A stretch of 14,571 nucleotides of DNA from CBDCWA01 sp046048295 (GCA_046048295.1 JBJOGJ010000083.1:1-14571), one strand, 5' to 3'. Counted from the stretch's first letter, positions 7,428 to 14,343 are shown. Numbers and translations are program-made. Notes: generated from the letters alone by a model not told the origin.

Positions 7428-7964
7428 CTAACGGTTCCTCACTGGTTCGAATTGCATGATAAGTGCGTCGCCGGTCCTCTCCAGAAGGTCTGGGGCGGGG
7501 CGGAAGCCGGCCTTTTCATAGGCGCGGATGGCGCGTGTGTTTCTCGGGTCCGGGTCGATGACTATGCTGCGATGACCTTCGCGCCATAGTTGCTCGCTGA
7601 AAGCTCGCAGCACCCTGGAGCCGTATCCCTTGCCGAGTGCGTCCGGCTCGCCGATCGACAGATCGATGCCGACGGCATCGTTGGGAAGCAGAGTGACCCA
7701 GGCGTGCTCTGCAAGAGTATGTTCGTCGTCGAGTTGGTCGGCGATGAACCAGACCTGGATATAGCCGAGCGGGCGGTCTCCGATCGTGAAAATATACGGG
7801 CGCGTGGTGTCGCGGCCTTCGATCATATCGATGATGTATTCGAGTTCTTCTTCCGGTTCGCCCCACCACTGGCGCCAGTGCGGCTCGGCCATCCAGCGGC
7901 TCAGTAACGCCAGATGCTGCATGCTGAGCGGGACGAAGCAGACCTCGAGGCTGGCACCAGTCAT
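7428..7964 (-). CDS. GNAT acetyltransferase, AAC(6')-like
   Basis: A 178-residue N-acetyltransferase. It has HWRQWWGEP near the N-terminus, PLGYIQVW, GIDLSIGEPDALGKGYGSRV (the acetyl-CoA pyrophosphate loop) and IDPDPRNTRAIRAYEKAGF. This pattern is shared with the AAC(6')/siderophore-acetyltransferase branch of GNATs, whose chromosomal members often have unknown substrates, so aminoglycoside resistance should not be assumed. Its ATG overlaps the hslV stop in an ATGA junction (7961-7964), and hslU follows after 5 bases, so it sits inside the hslVU operon and should be expressed with the protease. Confidence 0.9.
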   Translation of the reverse strand: MTGASLEVCFVPLSMQHLALLSRWMAEPHWRQWWGEPEEELEYIIDMIEGRDTTRPYIFTIGDRPLGYIQVWFIADQLDDEHTLAEHAWVTLLPNDAVGIDLSIGEPDALGKGYGSRVLRAFSEQLWREGHRSIVIDPDPRNTRAIRAYEKAGFRPAPDLLERTGDALIMQFEPVRNR

Positions 7965-8533
7965 CGCTTCGACTCGAGGCTTTCGACTACGAGGTTGGCA
8001 TTGGTGTAGACGCAGATGTCGGCGGCGATGGCCATGGCCTTGCGGGCAATGGCTTCAGCGTCGAGCGGCTGGTCCAGTAGGGCGCGGGCGGCTGCCAGAG
8101 CAAAGCTGCCGCCGGAACCAATTCCCATGACGTCGTGCTCGGGCTCGAGGACGTCGCCGTTGCCGGTGAGAACCAGTGTCACTTCGCGATCGGCGACGAT
8201 CATCATGGCTTCGAGGCGACGCAGGTAGCGGTCGGTGCGCCAGTCCTTGGCGAGTTCGACGGCGGCGCGGGTAAGCTGTCCGGGGTACTGTTCGAGTTTT
8301 GCCTCGAGGCGCTCGAATAGGGTGAAGGCATCCGCTGTGGCGCCAGCGAAGCCTGCTATGACGTCGCCGCGGCCGAGCGAACGGACCTTGCGGGCGTTCG
8401 ACTTCATCACCGTCTGGCCGAAGCTGACTTGGCCATCGCCGGCAATCACGACCTTGCCATCCTTGCGGACCGTGAGGATCGTCGTGGCGTGCCAGCCGGG
8501 AAAGCTCGTGTCATGAGGAGGGGCTGAGTTCAT
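7961..8533 (-). CDS. hslV: ATP-dependent protease peptidase subunit HslV (ClpQ)
   Basis: A 190-residue proteasome-beta-like peptidase that forms a dodecamer capped by HslU. The nucleophile is the N-terminal threonine exposed by self-processing, here Thr17 in HATTILTVRK after a 16-residue propeptide. Other marks are VVIAGDGQVSFGQTVMK, ARKVRSL, GFAGATADAFTLFERLE and the Gly-rich GIGSGGSFALAAARAL. Length is normal with a slightly long propeptide. It is the first gene of the hslV-GNAT-hslU operon and is divergent from hisB. Confidence 0.98.
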   Translation of the reverse strand: MNSAPPHDTSFPGWHATTILTVRKDGKVVIAGDGQVSFGQTVMKSNARKVRSLGRGDVIAGFAGATADAFTLFERLEAKLEQYPGQLTRAAVELAKDWRTDRYLRRLEAMMIVADREVTLVLTGNGDVLEPEHDVMGIGSGGSFALAAARALLDQPLDAEAIARKAMAIAADICVYTNANLVVESLESKR

Positions 8534-8563
8534 GCGATATTAACTTCGTCCTGGGTCTTCTGT

Positions 8564-8589
8564 GATATAAGCGTGAAACTTCAGTGCAA
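8564..8589 (-). promoter_or_regulatory. Candidate promoter of the hslV operon
   Basis: The minus strand reads TTGCACT, 10 bases, then GCTTATATC. This resembles the alphaproteobacterial housekeeping pattern TTGACGS-N10-14-GCTANAWC with good spacing. It would give a leader of about 25 bases before the hslV ATG. I see no convincing heat-shock sigma-32 site, although hslVU is heat-induced in many bacteria. Confidence 0.4.
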
Positions 8590-8649
8590 ACGATGTTGCG
8601 GCGCCTGAGACTGGCGCGCATTCGCACAATATAGGCAGTAGAGGCGGTT

Positions 8650-9246
8650 TTGGCACGTACGGCGACAATAGAGCGGAACACCAAGGAAACGCAGATCCGG
8701 GCAACCGTGAACCTGGATGGCACCGGAACATACAAGGTTGCCACGGGTATCGGGTTTCTCGACCATATGTTGGAACAGCTTGCAAGGCACTCGCTCATCG
8801 ACATCGACCTCGAGGCCAAGGGGGACCTGCATATCGACTTCCACCACACGACCGAGGACTGTGGAATCGTCATTGGTCAAGCTGTTTTGAAAGCGTTAGG
8901 AGACCGGGCGGGCATTACAAGATACGGCGATGTGCAGCTTGCCATGGACGAGACATTGACCAGGGTGGCGCTCGATGTGTCGGGGCGACCGTACCTCATC
9001 TGGAAGGTGCAGTTCACGCAGCCGAAGCTCGGCGAAATGGACACCGAACTCTTCCGCGAGTGGTTTCAAGCGTTTGCGCAAAACGCAGGAATCACGTTGC
9101 ACGTCATCAATGAATATGGCGAGAACAACCACCATATCATAGAGACCTGCTACAAGGGGCTTGCGCGGGCGCTCAGGACGGCAATCGCAATAGACGGGCG
9201 CCAGGGCAAGCGGGTGCCATCGACCAAGGGTAGTCTCGGGAACTGA
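8650..9246 (+). CDS. hisB: Imidazoleglycerol-phosphate dehydratase
   Basis: A 198-residue monofunctional HisB catalysing dehydration of imidazole-glycerol phosphate to imidazole-acetol phosphate. Both manganese-binding signatures are intact: HIDFHHTTEDCG (61-72) and ENNHHIIETCYKG (from 158). FLDHMLEQLARHS precedes the first. There is no phosphatase domain, as in most bacteria outside the enterics. The start is TTG at 8650: an in-frame TAG lies at 8632, no ATG or GTG intervenes, and GAGG (8641-8644) sits 5 bases upstream. It opens the plus-strand his series, divergent from hslV. Confidence 0.97.
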   Translation: MARTATIERNTKETQIRATVNLDGTGTYKVATGIGFLDHMLEQLARHSLIDIDLEAKGDLHIDFHHTTEDCGIVIGQAVLKALGDRAGITRYGDVQLAMDETLTRVALDVSGRPYLIWKVQFTQPKLGEMDTELFREWFQAFAQNAGITLHVINEYGENNHHIIETCYKGLARALRTAIAIDGRQGKRVPSTKGSLGN

Positions 9247-9287
9247 GCGATTTGGCTGGTTCGAGACCGGATATGGGGCGCTGAACA

Positions 9288-9725
9288 ATGCTGTTCCGTT
9301 ACCTCTTCAGCGACATGCAGGTTTCCTACACGGCATACGAGCCCCCTGATGGTCCGGTCGATCGTGTTGAGCGAGCTGCCAAGGTAGAATTCATCAAGGA
9401 CGGTTTTTCCCTGATGGCTGCACTGCTGCCCCCGGTCTGGCTATTTTCCCACAATCTGTGGCTCGAACTTGTTGCGTACATCGGTGCTGCGCTTGCTGTT
9501 CTTGTCGCTCTGGAGGTTGCCGGTGTCGGTGCGGACTGGCAGTTGATCATACTTCTCGCGCTTCACATCTGGTTCGGTTTCGAGGCAGCGAGTGTCCGTC
9601 GTTGGAATCTCGAAAGGCAGGGCTGGAGGCGACTCGGGGCGGTCACCGGTTCGTCCTTGCTGGACTGCGAACGCCGGTTTTTCGATGCCTGGCTGTCTGG
9701 AGAAGCTGGAGGCGACCACTCGTGA
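9288..9725 (+). CDS. DUF2628 membrane protein between hisB and hisH
   Basis: A 145-residue small inner-membrane protein of the DUF2628 family. An N-terminal YTAYEPP motif and acidic-basic stretch precede about three hydrophobic segments (roughly residues 38-55, 60-80 and 83-100). A basic cytoplasmic tail has RRWNLERQGWRRLGAV and ends GGDHS. Function is unknown. Its position between hisB and hisH is, as I recall, conserved in alphaproteobacteria. ATG 9288 is used; ATG 9315 would also leave the family region intact. Its stop overlaps the hisH start by 4 bases (GTGA), implying translational coupling. Confidence 0.85.
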   Translation: MLFRYLFSDMQVSYTAYEPPDGPVDRVERAAKVEFIKDGFSLMAALLPPVWLFSHNLWLELVAYIGAALAVLVALEVAGVGADWQLIILLALHIWFGFEAASVRRWNLERQGWRRLGAVTGSSLLDCERRFFDAWLSGEAGGDHS

Positions 9726-10393
9726 TTGTAGCTGGCGCTAGCAAGCGTGTCGTCGTCGTAGATTATGGGTCGGGAAATCTGCACTCTGCTGCGAAGGCGG
9801 TGGAACGCGCCGCGGCGGAGAGCGGATGCGCCGCTCGGGTATCGGTGAGTGCCACGCCTGCTGACGTGGCCGTCGCGGACAGGGTCATACTGCCAGGTGT
9901 TGGTGCTTTCGGCGATTGCCGGGCCGGGCTCGAAAAGATTCCTGGCATGATGGAGGCGCTCGAAGAGTTTGCGATCGGCAAGGGGCGGCCGTTTCTCGGT
10001 ATCTGCGTCGGCATGCAGTTGATGGCGGATCGTGGATTGGAATTCGGAGAAACGGCCGGGTTCGGCTGGATTGCCGGAACGGTCGAGCCAATGGTGCCTG
10101 CTGATCCAGGCTTGAAGATTCCGCACATGGGATGGAACACGCTGGAGCCTACGAGGGCGCATCCTCTGCTGGCGGGGCTCGAGCTTGGTCAGCGGGGGTT
10201 GCACGCCTATTTCGTGCATTCGTTCCAGATGATTCCCGACGATGCCGACATGGTCATCGCGCGCACGGACTACGGTGGTCCGGTGACGGCCATGGTCGGG
10301 CGGGACAATCTTGCGGGGACACAGTTCCACCCGGAAAAAAGCCAGCGGCTGGGTCTCGTCCTGCTGGCCAACTTCCTGAACTGGTCGCCGTGA
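9722..10393 (+). CDS. hisH: Imidazole glycerol phosphate synthase, glutaminase subunit HisH
   Basis: A 223-residue class-I glutamine amidotransferase that supplies ammonia to HisF. The triad is visible: Cys95 in LGICVGMQLM, with His203 and Glu205 in GTQFHPEKSQ. VVVVDYGSGNLHS near the start, LPGVGAF and PHMGWN are standard HisH motifs. The frame is open far upstream, but GTG 9722 is the right start: it overlaps the DUF2628 stop, places the first beta-strand correctly, and has GGAGG about 9 bases upstream. HisF, its partner, lies 3.2 kb downstream beyond several opposite-strand genes. Confidence 0.95.
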   Translation: MIVAGASKRVVVVDYGSGNLHSAAKAVERAAAESGCAARVSVSATPADVAVADRVILPGVGAFGDCRAGLEKIPGMMEALEEFAIGKGRPFLGICVGMQLMADRGLEFGETAGFGWIAGTVEPMVPADPGLKIPHMGWNTLEPTRAHPLLAGLELGQRGLHAYFVHSFQMIPDDADMVIARTDYGGPVTAMVGRDNLAGTQFHPEKSQRLGLVLLANFLNWSP

Positions 10394-10398
10394 ACGTG

Positions 10399-10420
10399 GC
10401 CGGGCCTCGATGAGCCCGGC
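10399..10420. terminator. Hairpin between convergent hisH and the BA14K-like gene
   Basis: GCCGGGC (10399-10405) and GCCCGGC (10414-10420) form a perfect 7-bp GC-rich stem with an 8-base loop. It begins 6 bases after the hisH stop and ends 9 bases before the end of the opposing gene. The downstream tract TCGCCTTCTC is only mildly T-rich. Placement suggests it stops transcription of hisH and perhaps of the opposing gene. Confidence 0.5.
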
Positions 10421-10428
10421 TCGCCTTC

Positions 10429-10911
10429 TCAGCGGAGATAGGGACAGAGAACGACTTCGCCGTCGTAGGTGACGATGGTGCCGGTATCCCAATCGAACGA
10501 GACGAAATCGTCAGCGCAACGCTGCCAGGCGCCGGAGCGGCGATAGCTTGCGCGCGCAGCCTCCGAGAGGAGGAAGGCTCCGGCTACGACACCAGCACCG
10601 ATTGCGACGCCGCGGCCCCAACCGGGACGGCGGTAGTAGCGTGGGCCTGGACGAACGTAACGTCGCGGGGCGATGTAGCGGGGGGCGGCATAGCGAGGAG
10701 CTGCGCGGAATCCGGGGGCGACAGCACGTCCACGGAAAGCACCGCCGCGGCCGCGGCGTTGTACCTTGATGATTATCGCGCGGTCATCGGTGGCGCTGGC
10801 GGCAAGCGCTGAGTTGGTGACCGGGGCGGCACTCGCCGATGGCACGATGAATGCTGCCAAGGCGGTAACGAACGCGGCTGCCACTGCCGCAAGTCTGGCT
10901 GGTGCTGACAT
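10429..10911 (-). CDS. Exported basic protein with BA14K-like C-terminus
   Basis: A 160-residue protein with a clear Sec signal peptide (MSAPARLAAVAAAFVTALAA.., likely cleaved after SASA). An Arg/Gly/Tyr/Pro-rich low-complexity stretch (PRYYRRPGWGRG and similar) is followed by a short glycine-rich hydrophobic helix (VAIGAGVVAGAFLL). The C-terminus RCADDFVSFDWDTGTIVTYDG..VLCP resembles the BA14K motif of Brucella and other Hyphomicrobiales, where a Cys pair brackets a SFD-x-TGT-x-x-x-YDG core. BA14K is an immunoreactive envelope protein with proposed lectin-like activity; function here is unknown. ATG 10911 has AGGAGAG about 9 bases upstream; the frame continues to a TTG at 10959. It is convergent with hisH. 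Confidence 0.75.
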   Translation of the reverse strand: MSAPARLAAVAAAFVTALAAFIVPSASAAPVTNSALAASATDDRAIIIKVQRRGRGGAFRGRAVAPGFRAAPRYAAPRYIAPRRYVRPGPRYYRRPGWGRGVAIGAGVVAGAFLLSEAARASYRRSGAWQRCADDFVSFDWDTGTIVTYDGEVVLCPYLR

Positions 10912-11020
10912 GACAGTTATCTCTCCTGAACGAGTAGTCGGCGCTTCCCGGTGATCCAATAACGTAGAAAACCATATGTTCCGTCGCTGGTGATGAGCAA
11001 CGATGATGGCTGAAATGGGA

Positions 11021-11052
11021 ACGCCTTCTCCCAGGGGTCCAGGAGAAGGCGT
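11021..11052. terminator. Strong hairpin in the gap before the BA14K-like gene
   Basis: ACGCCTTCTCC (11021-11031) and GGAGAAGGCGT (11042-11052) form a perfect 11-bp stem with a 10-base loop. On the minus strand it is followed by TCCCATTTCA, mildly T-rich, so it could end transcription coming from the SinR-like gene. The 10912-11181 gap around it shows no coding evidence; it holds this hairpin and two others at 11136-11182. Confidence 0.45.
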
Positions 11053-11135
11053 CAGAGGGCGCTATTGGTTCGAGTCCCGGGCCGGCACGCGATTACTATC
11101 GTTGGGCGAGGCTCGAGGCCATGGCGCTATGAGGG

Positions 11136-11182
11136 CTGGCGGACGAGGGCCGCCAGGGGAGCGAGGCTGGGGAAGCCTCGCT
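11136..11182. repeat. Tandem hairpins just downstream of the SinR-like gene
   Basis: Two perfect stems lie 3 bases apart. CTGGCGG/CCGCCAG (11136-11142/11150-11156) has a 7-base loop. AGCGAGGCT/AGCCTCGCT (11160-11168/11174-11182) has a 5-base loop and overlaps the stop codon of the minus-strand gene by one base. No T-tract follows. They could protect the 3' end of that transcript or help end it; this is inferred. Confidence 0.5.
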
Positions 11183-11538
11183 CAAACTGCGATGGAGTAG
11201 GGCTCGGACAGGTGCGTGGGGTGTGCATCTGAACTTGCCGGGAACGCCAGGACATTGGTCTCGTCTGCGTCGCCGCGGCGCTGGCGGAACCAGCGCAACG
11301 ACGTATTCGTGAGCTTCGCCGGATCGCTGACCGGCTGAACGAGGAGACCATCGTCAATATCCAACAAACGAGCTAATTTTTCCTCAATGGCTGTCGCACT
11401 GAGATCCGTTTTTACAACCCAGGTCTGGGCAAGGGGGCGTGCCCAGGACTCGCCGAGCGCCATGATGGCGGTGGCAACGGCATGGCGATTGAGGGCAGGG
11501 TCGGCCAAGTCGTAGGAGATCAGGAATTCGCGAAGCAT
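11182..11538 (-). CDS. Small Cas2-fold / SinR-like protein, probably SOS-regulated
   Basis: A 118-residue protein whose first 90 residues read like the stand-alone SinR/Cas2-like group: EFLISYDLADP (first beta-strand ending in Asp10), a helix with AIMALGESWARPL, then QTWVVKTDLSATAIEEKL and DIDDGLLVQPVS. In Cas2 and VapD relatives this ferredoxin-like fold can be a metal-dependent nuclease with the strand-1 Asp as key residue; many members have no proven activity. The C-terminal ~30 residues (from ADETNVLAFP) are not part of that fold and look disordered. No CRISPR repeats or cas genes are present. The gap upstream holds two LexA-type boxes. The ribosome site is weak. The family call is from memory of the pattern, not a search. 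Confidence 0.62.
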   Translation of the reverse strand: MLREFLISYDLADPALNRHAVATAIMALGESWARPLAQTWVVKTDLSATAIEEKLARLLDIDDGLLVQPVSDPAKLTNTSLRWFRQRRGDADETNVLAFPASSDAHPTHLSEPYSIAV

Positions 11539-11598
11539 TGGGTTTTCTCGGTAGCTGGGGTTTTCAATTCGACGCCATACCGGTGAGCCAGTGGCTCA

Positions 11599-11613
11599 GA
11601 ACATAGTGAGAAC
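11599..11613 (-). promoter_or_regulatory. LexA (SOS) box, proximal
   Basis: On the minus strand this reads GTTCTCACTATGTTC, an exact match to the alphaproteobacterial LexA operator GTTC-N7-GTTC. It is centred 68 bases before the start of the SinR-like gene. It covers a plausible -10 (TATGTT, 11605-11600) that lies 15 bases from TTGGAT (11626-11621). LexA bound here would block initiation until DNA damage triggers its self-cleavage. Confidence 0.72.
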
Positions 11614-11645
11614 ATAGCCTATCCAATCCCAGGAGTCCAGCGTTT

Positions 11646-11660
11646 GTTCCAATTTTGTTC
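11646..11660 (+). promoter_or_regulatory. LexA (SOS) box, distal
   Basis: The plus strand reads GTTCCAATTTTGTTC, a second exact GTTC-N7-GTTC match with an AT-rich spacer. It lies 47 bases, centre to centre, from the proximal box and is inverted relative to it. Both lie in the 159-bp gap upstream of the SinR-like gene and 37 or more bases past the end of the putative HTH gene. Two exact sites within 62 bp are unlikely by chance. Confidence 0.72.
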
Positions 11661-11697
11661 TACAGTGAGATCGCATCGGCGCGAAGCCATTGAGGCA

Positions 11698-12021
11698 TCA
11701 CGCATTCTCATCGAAGAGCGACATCTGGTCGGGGTGAATGGTGCGGGGGATGCGGGTGTGCCGGCCAGCGTCGATGCGATCGAGAAGGCCCGGATAGCGC
11801 TCGACGAACAACTTCAACGCCTTGTCACGACTGCCTGGAAAACGCGTCTCCTCCCAGATTTCATATAGTCGGCGGGGGTCGCAGTCATAGCGAATGCATA
11901 GCTCCTTCCGACGGATGCGGAGCCAGCGTGCAATCCAGATGTCGATTGCATCCTCTTCGGTGAGGCGGCGTGAGTGGCGCTCTCTCTTCAGGTTCGGTGC
12001 GATCAGGTGCGGCTCGGTCAT
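11698..12021 (-). CDS. Small hypothetical protein with a putative helix-turn-helix
   Basis: A 107-residue basic protein that I do not recognise. Residues about 17-52 (EEDAIDIWIARWLRIRRKEL, then CIRYDCDPRRLYEIWEE) are predicted helical and look like a DNA-binding helix-turn-helix. A second helical part (SRDKALKLFVERYPGLLDR) and a tail HPDQMSLFDENA follow. The last resembles a QxSLFD-type beta-clamp-binding motif, though this is only a similarity. ATG 12021 is chosen because upstream residues add nothing recognisable; ATG 12051 is the alternative. Neither has a clear ribosome site. It is on the same strand as the SinR-like gene, 159 bp upstream of it, and divergent from hisA. Confidence 0.6.
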   Translation of the reverse strand: MTEPHLIAPNLKRERHSRRLTEEDAIDIWIARWLRIRRKELCIRYDCDPRRLYEIWEETRFPGSRDKALKLFVERYPGLLDRIDAGRHTRIPRTIHPDQMSLFDENA

Positions 12022-12081
12022 CGACGGTACTTGACTTCGGTTGGCTGGCATTTGAATGAAACACGAAAGTGTAGCAATTCC

Positions 12082-12109
12082 ATGGCGGATTCTGGTTTTG
12101 TTCCGCCAT
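12082..12109. promoter_or_regulatory. Inverted repeat in the hisA leader
   Basis: ATGGCGGA (12082-12089) and TCCGCCAT (12102-12109) form a perfect 8-bp inverted repeat with a 12-base spacer, ending 22 bases before the hisA start. It may be an operator or leader hairpin for hisA or for the divergent putative HTH gene. A small ACAC-GAAA-GTGT hairpin (12061-12072) lies just upstream. I see no histidine-rich leader peptide. Confidence 0.4.
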
Positions 12110-12131
12110 CTGGCCTGGCGAAAGACATCCA

Positions 12132-12857
12132 GTGATCCTGTTTCCCGCTATCGACCTCAAGGACGGTCAATGTGTGCGCCTGAAGCTCGGAGAAATGAGC
12201 GAGGCGACGGTCTTCAACGACAATCCGGCGGCGCAGGCCCGCACGTTCGAGCAGCAAGGTTTCCGGTGGCTGCATGTCGTCGACCTCAACGGCGCGTTCG
12301 AGGGGCGGCCGGTCAATGGGGCGGCGGTCGAGTCGATTCTTGCGGCCGTGCGGATGCCGGTGCAGCTCGGGGGCGGCATTCGCGACCTTGCAACCGTTGA
12401 GATGTGGCTCGGCAAGGGTCTCCGGCGGGTGATCCTCGGGACGGCTGCGGTACGCGATCCGGGGCTGGTGCGCGAGGCATGCCGCAAGTTTCCAGGACAG
12501 ATCGCGGTCGGGATCGACGCGCGCGGGGGCAAGGTGGCAGTCGAGGGTTGGGCGGAGGCCAGCGAGCTCACGGCAATCGAACTGGCGCAGCGGTTCGAGG
12601 ATGCGGGCGTGGCGGCGATCATCTACACGGATATCGACAGGGACGGAATTTTGAAGGGTCTTAACCTCGAATCGACGGCGGCGCTGGCGAAGGCGACGTC
12701 GATTCCCGTTATCGCGTCGGGGGGGCTTGCCTCGATCGAGGACGTGAAGGCGTTGATGCTGCCGGAGTATGCGATGCTGGAGGGTGCGATCTCGGGCCGC
12801 GCGCTCTACGACGGGCGACTCGACCCGGCCGAGGCGATGCGTATCCTCGAGGGTTGA
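12132..12857 (+). CDS. hisA: HisA, phosphoribosylformimino-AICAR-P isomerase
   Basis: A 241-residue (beta/alpha)8 isomerase converting ProFAR to PRFAR in histidine synthesis. The catalytic aspartates are Asp8 in FPAIDLKDG and Asp129 in VGIDARGG. YTDIDRDG (about 165-172), PVQLGGGIRD and PVIASGGLAS are the conserved phosphate-binding and loop segments. The start is GTG at 12132 with only a weak ribosome site. Length is normal. Unlike the usual adjacent hisA-hisF layout, it is separated from hisF by an opposite-strand gene. Confidence 0.97.
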   Translation: MILFPAIDLKDGQCVRLKLGEMSEATVFNDNPAAQARTFEQQGFRWLHVVDLNGAFEGRPVNGAAVESILAAVRMPVQLGGGIRDLATVEMWLGKGLRRVILGTAAVRDPGLVREACRKFPGQIAVGIDARGGKVAVEGWAEASELTAIELAQRFEDAGVAAIIYTDIDRDGILKGLNLESTAALAKATSIPVIASGGLASIEDVKALMLPEYAMLEGAISGRALYDGRLDPAEAMRILEG

Positions 12858-12941
12858 TTTCGTTTTGCATTCCGGGTTTGGCGCGCTCATCGCAATATAC
12901 TAGCGCCATTTACGGCACCGGGGATTAGTGGCCTCCTGGAA

Positions 12942-13463
12942 TCAGGACTTGGTACCAGATACTGACTTCAAGATGCCGCCAAGCGCCCGAACCTGGCAGA
13001 CGATCATCGCAAGGTGGCACCAGATCGGCGAGCCGGTCGCGCGGGCCTTGCATCGTTCGTAGTCCTCGACGCACTTGAAGGCGGGAGAGGTATAGTCGTC
13101 CTTGCCGGCGGCGGCGAGCGCGCGGCGCATGCGGGCCACGTTGTTGCCGAGACGGGTCAGGATCTGCTTCTTCAGATGGTCGGGTAGCCCAGCGAATGCG
13201 GCGTCGTCGATGCGTCCGTCCCGTGCGCGTTCGAGCAGGTCGCGTAGCTGGGTATCAGCGACCTTCAGGTTTCTGAGTGCGGTGCGGGTGATGCGGTCCT
13301 CGATCTCGCCGGCATCGCGCAGGTCGGCGATCTCGTCGCGGAGGATTTCGAGGTCTTGTGCAGCCAAGTCCCGCTTCCTAGCCCGGTCCTGTATTGCGAC
13401 GAGTTCGGTGCCCGCCTTTTTTTCCGCCGGGGCCTTCTTTGCCTTATCCGTCGACTTCGCCAT
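12942..13463 (-). CDS. Hypothetical coiled-coil protein with twin CX6C motif
   Basis: A 173-residue protein not assigned to a family. The N-terminus is Lys/Ala-rich (AKSTDKAKKAPAEKKAG) and probably disordered. Residues about 25-118 are strongly helical and charged (DLEILRDEIADLRD, RDLLERARDG, ARMRRALAAAG), suggesting coiled coil. The C-terminus has four cysteines at 131, 138, 149 and 156: CX6C-X10-CX6C. On two antiparallel helices this symmetric spacing would allow two disulfides, or it could bind a metal. No signal peptide is seen. ATG 13463 has GGGAG 6 bases upstream; the frame runs on to a TTG at 13481. It lies on the opposite strand between hisA and hisF. Confidence 0.72.
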   Translation of the reverse strand: MAKSTDKAKKAPAEKKAGTELVAIQDRARKRDLAAQDLEILRDEIADLRDAGEIEDRITRTALRNLKVADTQLRDLLERARDGRIDDAAFAGLPDHLKKQILTRLGNNVARMRRALAAAGKDDYTSPAFKCVEDYERCKARATGSPIWCHLAMIVCQVRALGGILKSVSGTKS

Positions 13464-13512
13464 CCTGGGCTCCCGCTCCAATCCGTTCCGGGCTCAACAT
13501 TGGCGCAATTCG

Positions 13513-13530
13513 CCGCTTGCGTCCAAGCGG
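13513..13530. promoter_or_regulatory. Hairpin in the hisF leader
   Basis: CCGCTTG (13513-13519) and CAAGCGG (13524-13530) form a perfect 7-bp stem with a CGTC loop, ending 21 bases before the hisF ATG in the 88-bp divergent gap. It is not followed by a T-tract. It may be an operator or leader structure. Confidence 0.35.
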
Positions 13531-13551
13531 TCTCGAATGCGAAGGAATTCC

Positions 13552-14325
<774 letters not shown>

Positions 14326-14343
14326 GGAAGTAGTCTGTTTGAT

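Noticed and set aside
11066..11080. GGTTCGAGTCCC resembles the T-loop of a tRNA
   Set aside because: The flanking bases do not form a T-stem, no acceptor stem or CCA follows, and no anticodon arm is present.
11182..11697. CRISPR array or cas operon near the Cas2-like gene
   Set aside because: There are no regularly spaced direct repeats and no cas1 or other cas gene in the window. The only short tandem repeat (TCAGAACATAG/TGAGAACATAG, 11596-11617) is explained by the LexA box.
12018..12890. Long minus-strand frame antisense to hisA
   Set aside because: hisA is clear on the plus strand with its catalytic residues; the antisense product is low-complexity and Arg/His-rich.
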